In this document: one piece after another, positions 1 to 8,216 of the stretch | Layout: each line of letters opens with the position of its first letter | How positions within the stretch are numbered: position 1 is the stretch's first letter | NCBI GenBank assembly: GCA_900543325.1 | Contig: UQQU01000005.1 | Span: 9,656 to 73,655, forward strand | Length of the DNA: 64,000 nucleotides | From: an uncultured Clostridium sp. | GTDB taxonomy: Bacteria > Bacillota > Clostridia > Clostridiales > Clostridiaceae | Reading direction: 5' to 3' | Program-made: the position numbers and the translations under genes | The notes under the pieces: generated by a model | The model's input: only the letters and a program-made list of their open reading frames with translations | The model's database searches: none | What the model was told of the DNA's origin: nothing

Positions 1-1
1 A

Positions 2-982
2 ACTAGAGCTAAAAAAGCAATAGAATGGCAAGTAGCTAATGGAATTCAATTTATAAGAACACATGTAGATGTTACTGATGAAAGTTTAGTTGCATTAAAA
101 GCAATGGTGGAAGTAAGAGAAGAAGTTAAGGATTATGTTACATTACAAATTGTAGCTTTCCCACAAGAAGGAATACTTTCTTATCCTAATGGATTAGAAT
201 TAATAGAAGAAGCTATAAAGTTAGGAGCAGATGTAATAGGGGCTATACCTCACTTTGAGTTTACAAGAGAGTATGGAGTAGAGTCTATTAATAAAATATT
301 TGAATTAGCTAAAAAGTACGATGTATTAGTAGATGTTCATTGTGATGAAATAGATGATGAACAATCAAGATTCTTAGAAGTAGTAGCTACAAGAGCCTTA
401 GAAACTGGACTTAAGAATAAGGTAACAGCTAGTCATACTACAGCAATGGGATCATATAATGATGCATATACATATAAGTTATTTAGATTATTAAAGATGT
501 CAGGAATAAACTTTGTTTCAAATCCTTTAGTTAATACTCATCTGCAAGGAAGATTTGATACATATCCTAAGAGAAGAGGTATTACAAGAGTTAAGGAGCT
601 AAATGAAGCTGGAATTAATGTTTCATTTGGACATGATGATATATTTGACCCATGGTATCCAATGGGAACAGGAAATATGCTTGAAGTGGTTCATTTTGGA
701 TTACATGTATGTCAAATGATGGGCTATAATGATATAAATGAATCATTAAAGTTTATATCAACTAACAGTGCGAGAACTTTAAATATTGAAGATGAATATG
801 GAATAGAAATAGGAAAACCAGGTAATTTAATATTATTAAATGCTGAAAGTGGTTATGATGCAGTTAGAAGAAGAGCTGAAGTTTTATATTCAATAAGAGA
901 AGGAAAGGTTATAGCTAAAACTATTCCAAGTAAGTCATTTATAAGTGTAAATGAAGAAAAAGAAGTAACATTTAAAAGATAG
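2..982 (+). CDS. codA: Cytosine deaminase, 3' part (5' end outside window)
   Basis: The reading frame is open from base 2, so the gene begins before the window; 326 codons plus the stop are visible, against roughly 410 residues for whole CodA. The enzyme hydrolyses cytosine to uracil and ammonia in pyrimidine salvage in the cytosol. Amidohydrolase landmarks are visible: RTHVDVTD near the fragment start, then HCDEIDDEQ with the His/Glu pair expected for metal binding and catalysis, ASHTTAMGSY with another metal His, and FGHDDIFDPWYPMGTGN with the late catalytic Asp. The N-terminal HxH metal motif would lie upstream and cannot be checked. A hairpin plus T-run follows directly, so this is the last gene of its transcript; a cytosine permease upstream would be a typical partner but is not visible. 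Confidence 0.9.
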   Translation, partial: TRAKKAIEWQVANGIQFIRTHVDVTDESLVALKAMVEVREEVKDYVTLQIVAFPQEGILSYPNGLELIEEAIKLGADVIGAIPHFEFTREYGVESINKIFELAKKYDVLVDVHCDEIDDEQSRFLEVVATRALETGLKNKVTASHTTAMGSYNDAYTYKLFRLLKMSGINFVSNPLVNTHLQGRFDTYPKRRGITRVKELNEAGINVSFGHDDIFDPWYPMGTGNMLEVVHFGLHVCQMMGYNDINESLKFISTNSARTLNIEDEYGIEIGKPGNLILLNAESGYDAVRRRAEVLYSIREGKVIAKTIPSKSFISVNEEKEVTFKR

Positions 983-989
983 TAGAGAT

Positions 990-1030
990 AAAATAGACGA
1001 ATTATTTTAATTCGTCTATTTTATTTTTTT
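990..1030 (+). terminator. Rho-independent terminator after codA
   Basis: A 13-14 bp stem (AATAGACGAATT with its complement AATTCGTCTATT) and a very short loop are followed by a T-rich tract. It ends the cytosine deaminase transcript. Confidence 0.85.
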
Positions 1031-1129
1031 ATATTTAAATTTAATGATACTATTTTATATAATATTTTAATTTATTCAACATATATTGTTAGTAAACTAA
1101 AATATTTATAAAATGGAGTGATGATTTAA

Positions 1130-2389
1130 ATGGATGATAATGCCCTGATATTGATTGTTGTTATTGCTATTCTTATTATCATGTCAGCTTATTTTTCAGC
1201 TACTGAAACAGCTTTTTCTAGCTTAAATAAAATAAAATTAAAGAACTTAGCTGTAAATGGAAGTAAGAAAGCAGAAAATACATTAAAGCTTGCTAAAAAG
1301 TTTGATAGTATTCTTTCAACTATATTAATAGGAAATAATATAGTGAATATAGCATCAGCATCAATAGCTACTATAGTCTTTACTAAATATTATGGAGATG
1401 CAGGTGTAACAATATCAACAATCGTTATGACTATAGTTGTATTAATATTTGGGGAAATATCTCCTAAAAGTTTATCAAAGGAGAGTCCTGAAAAATTTGC
1501 AATGTCTTCTACGCCAATATTAAGAGTATTATTGGTTCTGTTTACTCCACTTAATTTTCTGTTTGGATTATGGAAGAAGACAATTTCTAATATAATAAAA
1601 GTTGAAGAAATCCCAATAGAAGTAGAAGAGGAGTTATTAACTATTGTAGAAGAAGCTGAAATAAAAGGTGGAATTGATGAACATGAAAGTAAGTTAATAC
1701 GTTCGGCCATAGAATTTAATGATTTAGATGCAGATCAAATATTAACTTCAAGAGTTGATTTAATTTCAATAGCTAAAGAAGCTACAATGGAAGAGGTAAG
1801 AAAAGTATTTAAGGAAAATAAATTTTCAAGAATTCCTGTTTATGAAAATAATATAGATAATATAATTGGAGTAATCCATGAAAAAGATTTTTATGATGCA
1901 TTAGATGAAAAGAAATCTACTATTGATAGTATTATAAAACCAATAGTATATGTAACTTCAAATACTAAGATATCAGAACTTTTAAAGAAGTTTCAATATC
2001 TAAAAAATCATATGGCTGTAGTTATAGATGAATTTGGTGGAACTATGGGAATTATAACACTAGAGGATGTATTAGAAGAGCTAGTAGGAGAAATATGGGA
2101 TGAACATGATGAGATTGTAGAGTATTTTAAAAAAATAGATGAAGATAAATATTCGGTTGTATGTAGTGTTTCTCTAGCTGATTTTTTTGATGAATTTAAT
2201 ATGAAGGAAGAAATAGATGACTTTGAAGTACAAACTGTTAATGGATGGGTTATAAAAGAATTTGGATATTTACCTAAAGTTGGTGAAAGCTTTGTATATA
2301 AGAATATGAGTATATCTATTTCTAAAATAGAAGAGAGAAGGATAAAAGAAATAATAGTAGAGATAAATACAAATCAACAGGATAATTAA
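1130..2389 (+). CDS. HlyC/CorC (CNNM/DUF21) family membrane protein with CBS pair
   Basis: A 419-residue integral membrane protein of the family often labelled hemolysin C or CorC, whose characterised members act in Mg2+ or Co2+ efflux; the ion here is not known. Residues 1-190 form the DUF21 (CNNM) membrane domain with about four hydrophobic segments and the typical FSATETAFSSLNKIKL stretch after the first helix. Residues 200-320 hold two CBS domains (regions around ILTSRVDLISI and IVYVTSNTKISELL), and GGTMGIITLEDVLEELVGEI is the characteristic end of the pair. Residues 335-415 match the CorC/HlyC C-terminal domain. GGAGTG lies 11 bases before the ATG. It is monocistronic, flanked by terminators on both sides. 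Confidence 0.88.
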   Translation: MDDNALILIVVIAILIIMSAYFSATETAFSSLNKIKLKNLAVNGSKKAENTLKLAKKFDSILSTILIGNNIVNIASASIATIVFTKYYGDAGVTISTIVMTIVVLIFGEISPKSLSKESPEKFAMSSTPILRVLLVLFTPLNFLFGLWKKTISNIIKVEEIPIEVEEELLTIVEEAEIKGGIDEHESKLIRSAIEFNDLDADQILTSRVDLISIAKEATMEEVRKVFKENKFSRIPVYENNIDNIIGVIHEKDFYDALDEKKSTIDSIIKPIVYVTSNTKISELLKKFQYLKNHMAVVIDEFGGTMGIITLEDVLEELVGEIWDEHDEIVEYFKKIDEDKYSVVCSVSLADFFDEFNMKEEIDDFEVQTVNGWVIKEFGYLPKVGESFVYKNMSISISKIEERRIKEIIVEINTNQQDN

Positions 2390-2396
2390 GATTTAT

Positions 2397-2432
2397 AATA
2401 CAATTGAGAATTTTATCTCAATTGTATTTTTG
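2397..2432 (+). terminator. Rho-independent terminator
   Basis: A perfect stem (ATACAATTGAGA with TCTCAATTGTAT) and short loop are followed by TTTTTG, directly after the HlyC-like gene. Confidence 0.85.
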
Positions 2433-2563
2433 TTATTATAATATCTTTTTATTAATATTAAAATTTTTCATATATTAATTATAGTTACATATTACTAAGT
2501 TTTGATGTATTATAGAAAAGAAATAAAAAGATATAATACTTATTATAGTGATTGGAGAAAAAA

Positions 2564-3709
2564 ATGAAAGTAAATATGTTTATACCAAAATATATGTTAA
2601 CTTTTAAATGTATTGGTTCAGCTTGTGCAGATACATGTTGTGCAGGATGGGATATAAATATAGATGAAGATACATATAAAAAATATACTAACTGTACTGG
2701 AGAGCTTAAAGAACTAGTACAAGGTAAAATTAGAGAAAATAAAAATAGTGATGATTATTTAAATAAAGGTTTTATGATTTTAAAAGAACATAATAAATGT
2801 CCGTTTTTAAATGATAATTTACTTTGTGATATTCATGGCAGAATTGGAGAAGAAAATTTATGTATAACATGCAAAAGGTTTCCTAGAATATATAATATTG
2901 TAGATGATGTGTATGAAAAATCAGCATTAGCATCTTGTCCAGAAGTATGTACTAAAGCATTTTTAAATAAAGATAAAATGGAGTTTGTTGAGAATGAAGA
3001 AGAAATAGATGAAAGTGCTATTGAAATAAGAAGAATAATTGACACTGAAGTTTTTGAAGGAAGTGATAGCTTACTTCAATATTTTTGGGATATAAGAGTA
3101 AACTCTATAAATATAATGCAAAATAGAGATTTTTCTATTGAAGAAAGATTAGGAATATTGAAATCTTTCTATAATAAAATTGAGGAATATTATAATGAAG
3201 AGGATTTTGAAGGAATAGAGAATCTTTTAGAAGTATATGCTGAAGGAAATATTGATTTTTATTCTTTAAAAGCTTTAGATTTAAACAAAAGTAATGAATT
3301 TTATTTAAGTCTTTTAGATGAAGAATTAATAAAAAATATAAGAAGTGTTAGATTAAAGGAATGTGTTGAAGAATATAAAAAGGGAATTTTAAAAGAAAAC
3401 GATATTGTAAACTACATAAATAATGAAAAAACTATATTAAAGTCAATAGAGAAATATTCTTATATTTTAGAAAATTATTTAGTCAATCAAATATTTAAAG
3501 ATTTAATTCCATTTAATAAAGGAGAAAATTTAAATTTAAGTATAAATATATTAATTAATAGCTATAAAATAATAAAAACTTATATAATTGGAATAGCTTT
3601 AAATAATAAAGAAATAAACGAAGATTTAATTTTAAGAGTTATACAAAGCTTAAGTAAAGATATAGAGCATAATAAGGTGTTTAAAAATTTATTAGAATCA
3701 GAAATATAA
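2564..3709 (+). CDS. fliB: Flagellin lysine-N-methylase (FliB family)
   Basis: A 381-residue protein of the FliB family, which methylates lysines of flagellin, by family knowledge through a radical-SAM-independent, Cys-rich N-terminal module. The N-terminus shows the family opening IPKYMLTFKCIGSACADTCC followed by GWDI; further Cys residues lie in KCPFL, LLCDIHG, CITCKRFPR and LASCPEVC, a set that could bind an Fe-S cluster or zinc. The C-terminal half is helical and poorly conserved. An in-frame TTG sits 12 bases upstream, but the GGAG at 2554-2557 is correctly spaced only for the ATG at 2564. The gene stands alone between terminators, with no flagellar gene in the window, so its flagellin must be encoded elsewhere. 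Confidence 0.82.
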   Translation: MKVNMFIPKYMLTFKCIGSACADTCCAGWDINIDEDTYKKYTNCTGELKELVQGKIRENKNSDDYLNKGFMILKEHNKCPFLNDNLLCDIHGRIGEENLCITCKRFPRIYNIVDDVYEKSALASCPEVCTKAFLNKDKMEFVENEEEIDESAIEIRRIIDTEVFEGSDSLLQYFWDIRVNSINIMQNRDFSIEERLGILKSFYNKIEEYYNEEDFEGIENLLEVYAEGNIDFYSLKALDLNKSNEFYLSLLDEELIKNIRSVRLKECVEEYKKGILKENDIVNYINNEKTILKSIEKYSYILENYLVNQIFKDLIPFNKGENLNLSINILINSYKIIKTYIIGIALNNKEINEDLILRVIQSLSKDIEHNKVFKNLLESEI

Positions 3710-3714
3710 ATAGT

Positions 3715-3764
3715 GAAATGTGTTACTAAGGAATTTATTTAATTCTTTAGTAACACATTTTTTG
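3715..3764 (+). terminator. Rho-independent terminator after fliB
   Basis: A long stem (AAATGTGTTACTAA with TTAGTAACACATTT, continued by GAATT/AATTC) is followed by a run of T. Confidence 0.88.
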
Positions 3765-3832
3765 TATTATAATATTTAGTGTATGAGATTGTATTAAAAA
3801 GGTATATGAGAATAGAAAAGGGGTAGGTATAA

Positions 3833-4309
3833 ATGAAGTATGATTGTGGATTTACTAAGGAAAATAAATGGTTTAGATATCGTGCAGCAGCAATTATTAT
3901 AGAAAAAGGTCATGTTCTTTTTGCTGGAAATGAAAGAGAAAACTATTATTATTCTATTGGAGGTGGAGTTCATATTGGAGAATCTGCAGAAGAAGCTGTA
4001 AAGCGTGAAGTTTTAGAAGAAACCGGTATTGAATATGAAGTTGATAGATTAGCCTTTATACATGAAAATTTCTTTGCTGGAGATGGTACTTTAGAAGGTA
4101 AGGAATGTCACGAGATAGCTTTTTATTTCTTAATGAAGCCTAGAGGAACACAAGAGTTAAATAGTAATAGTTATACTCAAGGTGTTAAGGAAAATATGTA
4201 CTGGTTACCTATAGATAAATTAAATCAGTATAGAGCATATCCAACATTTTTTGAAGAAAAATTAAAAAATATAAAAAATGAAATTGAGCATATTATTACT
4301 TATGAATAG
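3833..4309 (+). CDS. Nudix hydrolase
   Basis: A 158-residue Nudix protein that should cleave a nucleoside-diphosphate-linked substrate, which the sequence does not identify. The Nudix box is complete: GGGVHIGESAEEAVKREVLE followed by ETGI fits GX5EX7REUXEEXGU and supplies the metal-binding glutamates (about residues 43-65). The fold is preceded by the strand AAAIIIEKGHVLFAG and followed by a helix region with HEIAFYFLM. The ATG is preceded by GGGGTAGG. It lies 40 bases before a GNAT acetyltransferase on the same strand with no terminator between them, so the two are probably co-transcribed; such pairs are common in clostridia and do not reveal a pathway. Confidence 0.85.
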   Translation: MKYDCGFTKENKWFRYRAAAIIIEKGHVLFAGNERENYYYSIGGGVHIGESAEEAVKREVLEETGIEYEVDRLAFIHENFFAGDGTLEGKECHEIAFYFLMKPRGTQELNSNSYTQGVKENMYWLPIDKLNQYRAYPTFFEEKLKNIKNEIEHIITYE

Positions 4310-4349
4310 TAAATTTTAATAGGGCCTATTATTTAAAGAGGGGTATTAT

Positions 4350-4928
4350 ATGAAAATAGATGATAAAATTGAGACTAAAAGATTAATATTAAGAGAATTT
4401 AGTCATGCAGATTTTGAAGATGTACATGGCTATGCAAGTAACTTAGAAAATATAAAATATATGATATGGGGACCTAATAGTGAAGAAGATACTATTGAAT
4501 TTTTAGATGATTGTATATCTAATATAGATAAAAATCCACGTACACAATATGATTTTGCTATTACCTTAAAGGAAAATGGAAAAGTTATAGGAGGATGTGG
4601 TGTTTACTTAAATGATGGATTATATGAGGGAATGTTAGGTTGGGTACTTCATAAAAATTATTGGAAACAGGGATATATGACAGAAGCAGGAAAGGAATTA
4701 GTTAGATTTGCATTTGAAGATTTAAAATTACACAGATTATATGCAACTTGTGATGCTGAAAATTATGGTTCATATCGTGTGATGGAGAATTTAGGAATGA
4801 GGAGAGAAGGGCATATTATAAAGAATAGAAAGTTTACAGGGTTTAAAGAGGAGTGGCATGATGAGCTATTTTATGGAATACTATATGAGGAATGGATTAA
4901 GATAAAGCAAGCGCATAAAGAAAAATAA
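4350..4928 (+). CDS. GNAT N-acetyltransferase, RimJ/RimL-like
   Basis: A 192-residue acetyl-CoA-dependent N-acetyltransferase. The opening IETKRLILREFSHADFEDV is the typical RimJ/RimL-type start, and the acetyl-CoA site region is GWVLHKNYWKQGYMTEAGKE, followed by LHRLYATCDAENYGSYRVME and NLGMRREG, all hallmarks of this subfamily. Substrates in the family include ribosomal protein N-termini and small amines; this one cannot be assigned. GAGGGG lies just before the ATG. It follows the Nudix gene by 40 bases. A weak hairpin lies about 70 bases downstream, before the rsgA leader. Confidence 0.85.
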   Translation: MKIDDKIETKRLILREFSHADFEDVHGYASNLENIKYMIWGPNSEEDTIEFLDDCISNIDKNPRTQYDFAITLKENGKVIGGCGVYLNDGLYEGMLGWVLHKNYWKQGYMTEAGKELVRFAFEDLKLHRLYATCDAENYGSYRVMENLGMRREGHIIKNRKFTGFKEEWHDELFYGILYEEWIKIKQAHKEK

Positions 4929-5001
4929 AATTAATGAAAAGTGTACTAATTAGTATAAATTTGAAAATAGTGTAGATAGAAATAATAAACAATAATAAAC
5001 T

Positions 5002-5028
5002 AGGTATAGGAATAAATTTCTTATACCT
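5002..5028 (+). terminator. Hairpin, possible weak terminator after the GNAT gene
   Basis: AGGTATAGGAA and TTCTTATACCT form an 11-bp stem with one G-T pair. The downstream tract TAAATTATTTT is only partly T, so termination would be inefficient. It may equally be part of the rsgA leader. Confidence 0.35.
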
Positions 5029-5072
5029 TAAATTATTTTAGAATAGAAATAACTTATAAGGAGTGATGTTTT

Positions 5073-5135
5073 ATGATGAAAAATAGAAACTTGAAAATGG
5101 ATATAGTAGTAAATGGTGAGGTAGGTATTAAATAA
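5073..5135 (+). CDS. Possible 20-residue leader peptide upstream of rsgA
   Basis: A short ORF, MMKNRNLKMDIVVNGEVGIK, starts at an ATG eight bases after a strong AAGGAGTGAT ribosome binding site (5058-5067). It ends 90 bases before the rsgA start. Its codons 15-19 form the 5' arm of a stem whose 3' arm carries an anti-Shine-Dalgarno sequence. That layout (a well-initiated mini-ORF, a stem starting inside it, then the main gene) is what translation attenuators look like. The peptide shows no recognised stalling motif. It could instead be a chance ORF; the good ribosome binding site is the main support. Confidence 0.45.
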   Translation: MMKNRNLKMDIVVNGEVGIK

Positions 5136-5219
5136 CCTTACAAGCTATGTAATGAAAAAATAATACCTCCTCACTAAAAGTTTATCTTAGAAAGTAAATT
5201 TAAAGTGAATTTTGGAGGA
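5116..5219 (+). promoter_or_regulatory. Putative translational attenuator of rsgA
   Basis: Arm 1, GTGAGGTAGGTATTA (5116-5130), pairs with arm 2, TAATACCTCCTCAC (5161-5174), with one bulged base. Arm 2 can alternatively pair with the rsgA initiation region: its CCTCC with GGAGG (5214-5218) and its TCAC with GTGA (5205-5208), leaving five bases bulged. The two pairings exclude each other. A ribosome on the leader ORF would cover arm 1, freeing arm 2 to block the rsgA ribosome binding site. The complementarity is directly seen; the regulatory reading is inference. Confidence 0.45.
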
Positions 5220-5225
5220 ATAAAA

Positions 5226-6317
5226 TTGAATAAAACAAATTTATATAACATGGGATTAAATGAAAGATTTAAAAATGAGGCAACTATGTATGAAGATAAT
5301 CTATATTTAGCTAGAGTGTCTGTTCAGCATAAAGATATGTATAAGATTATTACTGAAGAGGGAGAAGTAATAGCGGAAGTATCAGGTAAGTTTAGAAAAG
5401 AAGCTATTGGAACTGAAAGTTTTCCAGCAGTTGGTGATTGGGTTATGGTAGATAGACTAAATGATTTAAATGGAAATGCAATAATTCATCATGTGTTAAG
5501 AAGAAAAAGTGCTTTTGAAAGAAAGGTTGCTGGAAATAGAAGAGATATTCAAGTAGTAGCTGCTAATGTAGATATTGTATTTTTATGTATGGCGCTAAAT
5601 AATGACTTTAATATTCGTAGGTTAGAAAGATATATTTCCGTTGCATTTGATAGTATGGCTACTCCAGTAATAGTATTAACAAAAGCTGATCTTTGTGATA
5701 ATGTTTTAGAAAAGCAATTAGAAGTGGAGGCTGTGTCTATTGGTATAGATGTTATAGTAACTAGCTCAATGAGTGGTCAGGGATACGATGCTATAAGAAA
5801 TTATATAGGAAATAATAAGACAGTAGCATTTATAGGTTCATCAGGTGTAGGAAAATCTACTCTCATTAATAAGCTTATGGGAGAAGAAATTCTTCTTACT
5901 AATGGGTTAAGAAATGATGATAAGGGAAGACATACTACAACTCACAGGGAATTGTTAGCATTGCCTCAAGGGGGAGTAGTTATAGATACGCCAGGTATGA
6001 GGGAATTACAACTTGTTACTGGAGATATGAATAAATCTTTTGCAGATATAGAAGAACTTGCTTCAATGTGTAAATTTTCAGATTGCAAACATCAAAGTGA
6101 GCCAGGATGTGCAGTTAAAAAGGCAATAGAAGAAGGCATATTAGAAGAAGGTAGATTAGAAAGTTATAGAAAAATTCAAAAGGAATTAAAATATGCAGAA
6201 TTAAATTCTAAGAGACTAGAAAAAGAAAAGATAAATGATATGTTTTCTGGTGTTGGTGGAATAAAAAATGCTAGAAACTTTATAAAATCAAAGAATAAGA
6301 GAAAAGGTTATAAGTAG
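5226..6317 (+). CDS. rsgA: Ribosome small subunit-dependent GTPase A
   Basis: A 363-residue GTPase that works late in 30S subunit maturation. The order is an N-terminal OB fold (about residues 15-85), then a circularly permuted GTPase domain with G4 (LTKADL) before G1 (GSSGVGKST, residues 204-212), G2/G3 (HTTTHRE and DTPGMREL), and a C-terminal zinc module with CKFSDCKHQSEPGC. That permutation is diagnostic of RsgA/YjeQ. The frame is also open from a GTG at 5205, but GGAGGA (5214-5219) lies just before the TTG at 5226 and inside the longer version, so TTG is the preferred start. It is preceded by a long leader with a mini-ORF and stem-loops, and followed by a strong terminator. Confidence 0.92.
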   Translation: MNKTNLYNMGLNERFKNEATMYEDNLYLARVSVQHKDMYKIITEEGEVIAEVSGKFRKEAIGTESFPAVGDWVMVDRLNDLNGNAIIHHVLRRKSAFERKVAGNRRDIQVVAANVDIVFLCMALNNDFNIRRLERYISVAFDSMATPVIVLTKADLCDNVLEKQLEVEAVSIGIDVIVTSSMSGQGYDAIRNYIGNNKTVAFIGSSGVGKSTLINKLMGEEILLTNGLRNDDKGRHTTTHRELLALPQGGVVIDTPGMRELQLVTGDMNKSFADIEELASMCKFSDCKHQSEPGCAVKKAIEEGILEEGRLESYRKIQKELKYAELNSKRLEKEKINDMFSGVGGIKNARNFIKSKNKRKGYK

Positions 6318-6332
6318 AATTATTTATAAAAA

Positions 6333-6369
6333 TAGGAATAGTATTAGGGAATAATACTATTCCTTTTGT
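6333..6369 (+). terminator. Rho-independent terminator after rsgA
   Basis: A perfect 12-bp stem (GGAATAGTATTA with TAATACTATTCC) and a five-base loop are followed by TTTTG. Confidence 0.85.
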
Positions 6370-6394
6370 AATTTAAGATAATTATAAAATAACA

Positions 6395-6423
6395 TTGACA
6401 TAAATATTTACAATAACTATTTA
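6395..6423 (+). promoter_or_regulatory. Putative sigma-A promoter for the NERD gene and rnz
   Basis: A consensus TTGACA (6395-6400) and TATTTA (6418-6423) are separated by 17 bases, about 50 bases before the NERD gene start. Confidence 0.55.
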
Positions 6424-6471
6424 AAATGGCAAAATGATATTAGAAAATAAATAGAAAGATTAGGAAAATAA

Positions 6472-7212
6472 ATGAATGTGGCAATAGTAGTATTAGTATT
6501 AATAAGTATATTAATATTAATAAAATCATATGAGGCAAAAGTAAAAGGATATGTTGGGGAAAAGCTTGTATCTAAGAAATTAAGTAAATTAAATAAGAAA
6601 AAATATAAAGTAATAAATAATGTACTTTTAAAAACAGCAAAGGGAACTGCACAAATAGATCATATAGTAATATCACAATATGGAATATTTGTTATTGAAA
6701 CAAAAAATTATAAGGGAATAATTACTGGAAATGAATATGATGATAACTGGAATCAAATACTATTTAATAATAAAGAAGTACTAAGAAATCCAATAAAACA
6801 AAACAATGGACATATTAAGGCATTAAAAGATGTTATACCAACATTAAGATATAAGAAAATAAACTCTATAATTTTATTTACTAAAAGATCAAAACTAAAA
6901 GTTAATACTGAAACTACAGTTACATATTATAATAAGGTAAATAAAGTAATTAGAAGAAGTAGAAAAAAGGAGTTTACAAAGGAAGAAGTTGATTATATCT
7001 ATAAAAAAATTAATGAACTTAATATGGATTCCCTTAAGCAAAGAGTAGTTCATGTAAAGAATGTAAAAAGAAATATTAAAGAAGCTGAAAAGAAATTAAG
7101 AAAAAATAAATGTCCAAGATGTGGAGGAAAGCTAAAAAAGAAAAAAGGGAAATATGGAAAGTTTAAGAGGTGTAAAAACTATCCAGAATGTACTTTTAAA
7201 ATTAATATTTAG
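6472..7212 (+). CDS. NERD-domain protein with topoisomerase-type zinc ribbon
   Basis: A 246-residue protein with one N-terminal membrane segment (residues 3-18, all Ile/Leu/Val), a NERD (nuclease-related) domain at about 27-140, and a C-terminal Cys4 zinc ribbon of the DNA topoisomerase I type (CPRCGGKL ... CKNYPECTF). The NERD core carries Glu30, Asp63 in QIDHIVIS, and Glu76/Lys78 in VIETKN, a layout compatible with a PD-(D/E)XK nuclease. The combination suggests a membrane-anchored nucleic-acid-binding protein, but no role has been shown for the family that I know of. AGGAAAA precedes the ATG. It ends 28 bases before RNase Z and is probably co-transcribed with it. Confidence 0.8.
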   Translation: MNVAIVVLVLISILILIKSYEAKVKGYVGEKLVSKKLSKLNKKKYKVINNVLLKTAKGTAQIDHIVISQYGIFVIETKNYKGIITGNEYDDNWNQILFNNKEVLRNPIKQNNGHIKALKDVIPTLRYKKINSIILFTKRSKLKVNTETTVTYYNKVNKVIRRSRKKEFTKEEVDYIYKKINELNMDSLKQRVVHVKNVKRNIKEAEKKLRKNKCPRCGGKLKKKKGKYGKFKRCKNYPECTFKINI

Positions 7213-7240
7213 TATAAAAGATAGGAAAGTGGTGATAGTA

Positions 7241-8182
7241 ATGGTTGATTTATGTTTATTAGGTTGTGGAGGTGGAATGCCAATGCCTTTTAGAAATCTA
7301 TCTTCTAGCCTTTTAAATTTTAAAGGAAGAAAAATTCTTATAGATTGTGGAGAAGGTACTCAAGTTTCTATGAGAATGATAGGATGGGGCTTTAAATCAA
7401 TTGATGTAATTTGTATAACTCATTGTCATGGCGATCATATTGTTGGACTTCCAGGACTTTTATCTACTATAGGTAATAGTGGTAGAGTAGAGCCCTTAAC
7501 AATAATAGGACCAGAAGGAATAACAGAAGTAGTAAATGGACTTAGAGTTATTGCGCAATATTTGCCTTATGAAGTTAATATAATTGAAAATCCTAAAGAA
7601 GTTAATTTAAATATAAGTAAAGAAAATTTAGAAGTAGTAAATGAAAATGGACAAATAAGATTAAGTACTTTAGAAGTAGATCATTCATCTCCATGCTTAG
7701 GATACAGCTTTTATTTTAAACGTGATAGAAAGTTTTCATTAGAAAAAGCTGAAGAAAATAAAGTTCCTAAGATTTTATGGAATAAGCTGCAAAAAGGGCA
7801 TGAAGAGGTTATTATATATGAAGGTAAAGAATATAAAAAAGAAATGGTTCTTGGAGATGAGCGAAAAGGAATAAAATTAAGTTTAATTACAGATAGTAGG
7901 CCACAAGAACAAATGATTAATTTTATAAAAGAAAGTGATTTATTTATTTGTGAAGGTACATATGGAAGTAATGATGACTTAGAAAAAGCTATTAAAAATA
8001 AGCATATGACATTTGCTGAAGCTGCAAATCTTGCTAGTGATAGTAATTGTAAAGAGCTCTTATTAACTCATTTTACTCCAGCTATGTTAGAACCAAAGTT
8101 ATATGAAGATAATGCAAGAAATATTTTTGAAAATACAACAATAGGTGAAGATAGATTAGTAAAGAGTCTTAGTTTTTCTTAG
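7241..8182 (+). CDS. rnz: Ribonuclease Z
   Basis: A 313-residue tRNA 3'-processing endonuclease of the metallo-beta-lactamase fold; it removes the 3' trailer of tRNA precursors, especially those lacking an encoded CCA. The start MVDLCLLGCGGGMPMPFRN is typical, followed by IDCGEGTQ, the metal motif THCHGDHIVGL (HxHxDH), EVDHSSPCLGY, a DSRP metal-ligand segment, and LLTHFTP near the end. The frame is open further upstream, but that stretch overlaps the NERD gene; GGTGAT before the ATG at 7241 and the family N-terminus decide the start. The last codons form one arm of its terminator. Confidence 0.9.
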   Translation: MVDLCLLGCGGGMPMPFRNLSSSLLNFKGRKILIDCGEGTQVSMRMIGWGFKSIDVICITHCHGDHIVGLPGLLSTIGNSGRVEPLTIIGPEGITEVVNGLRVIAQYLPYEVNIIENPKEVNLNISKENLEVVNENGQIRLSTLEVDHSSPCLGYSFYFKRDRKFSLEKAEENKVPKILWNKLQKGHEEVIIYEGKEYKKEMVLGDERKGIKLSLITDSRPQEQMINFIKESDLFICEGTYGSNDDLEKAIKNKHMTFAEAANLASDSNCKELLLTHFTPAMLEPKLYEDNARNIFENTTIGEDRLVKSLSFS

Positions 8183-8208
8183 TAAGGAGAGCTAAGACTC
8201 TTTATTAA
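8161..8208 (+). terminator. Terminator overlapping the 3' end of rnz
   Basis: AAAGAGTCTTAG (8161-8172, inside the last codons of rnz) pairs perfectly with CTAAGACTCTTT (8192-8203), followed by ATTAAAT. The T-run is short, but the stem is 12 bp. Confidence 0.6.
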
Positions 8209-8216
8209 ATAACAGG

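Noticed and set aside
5205..5225. GTG start for rsgA at 5205
   Set aside because: The GGAGGA that best fits initiation lies inside this extension and is spaced for the TTG at 5226.
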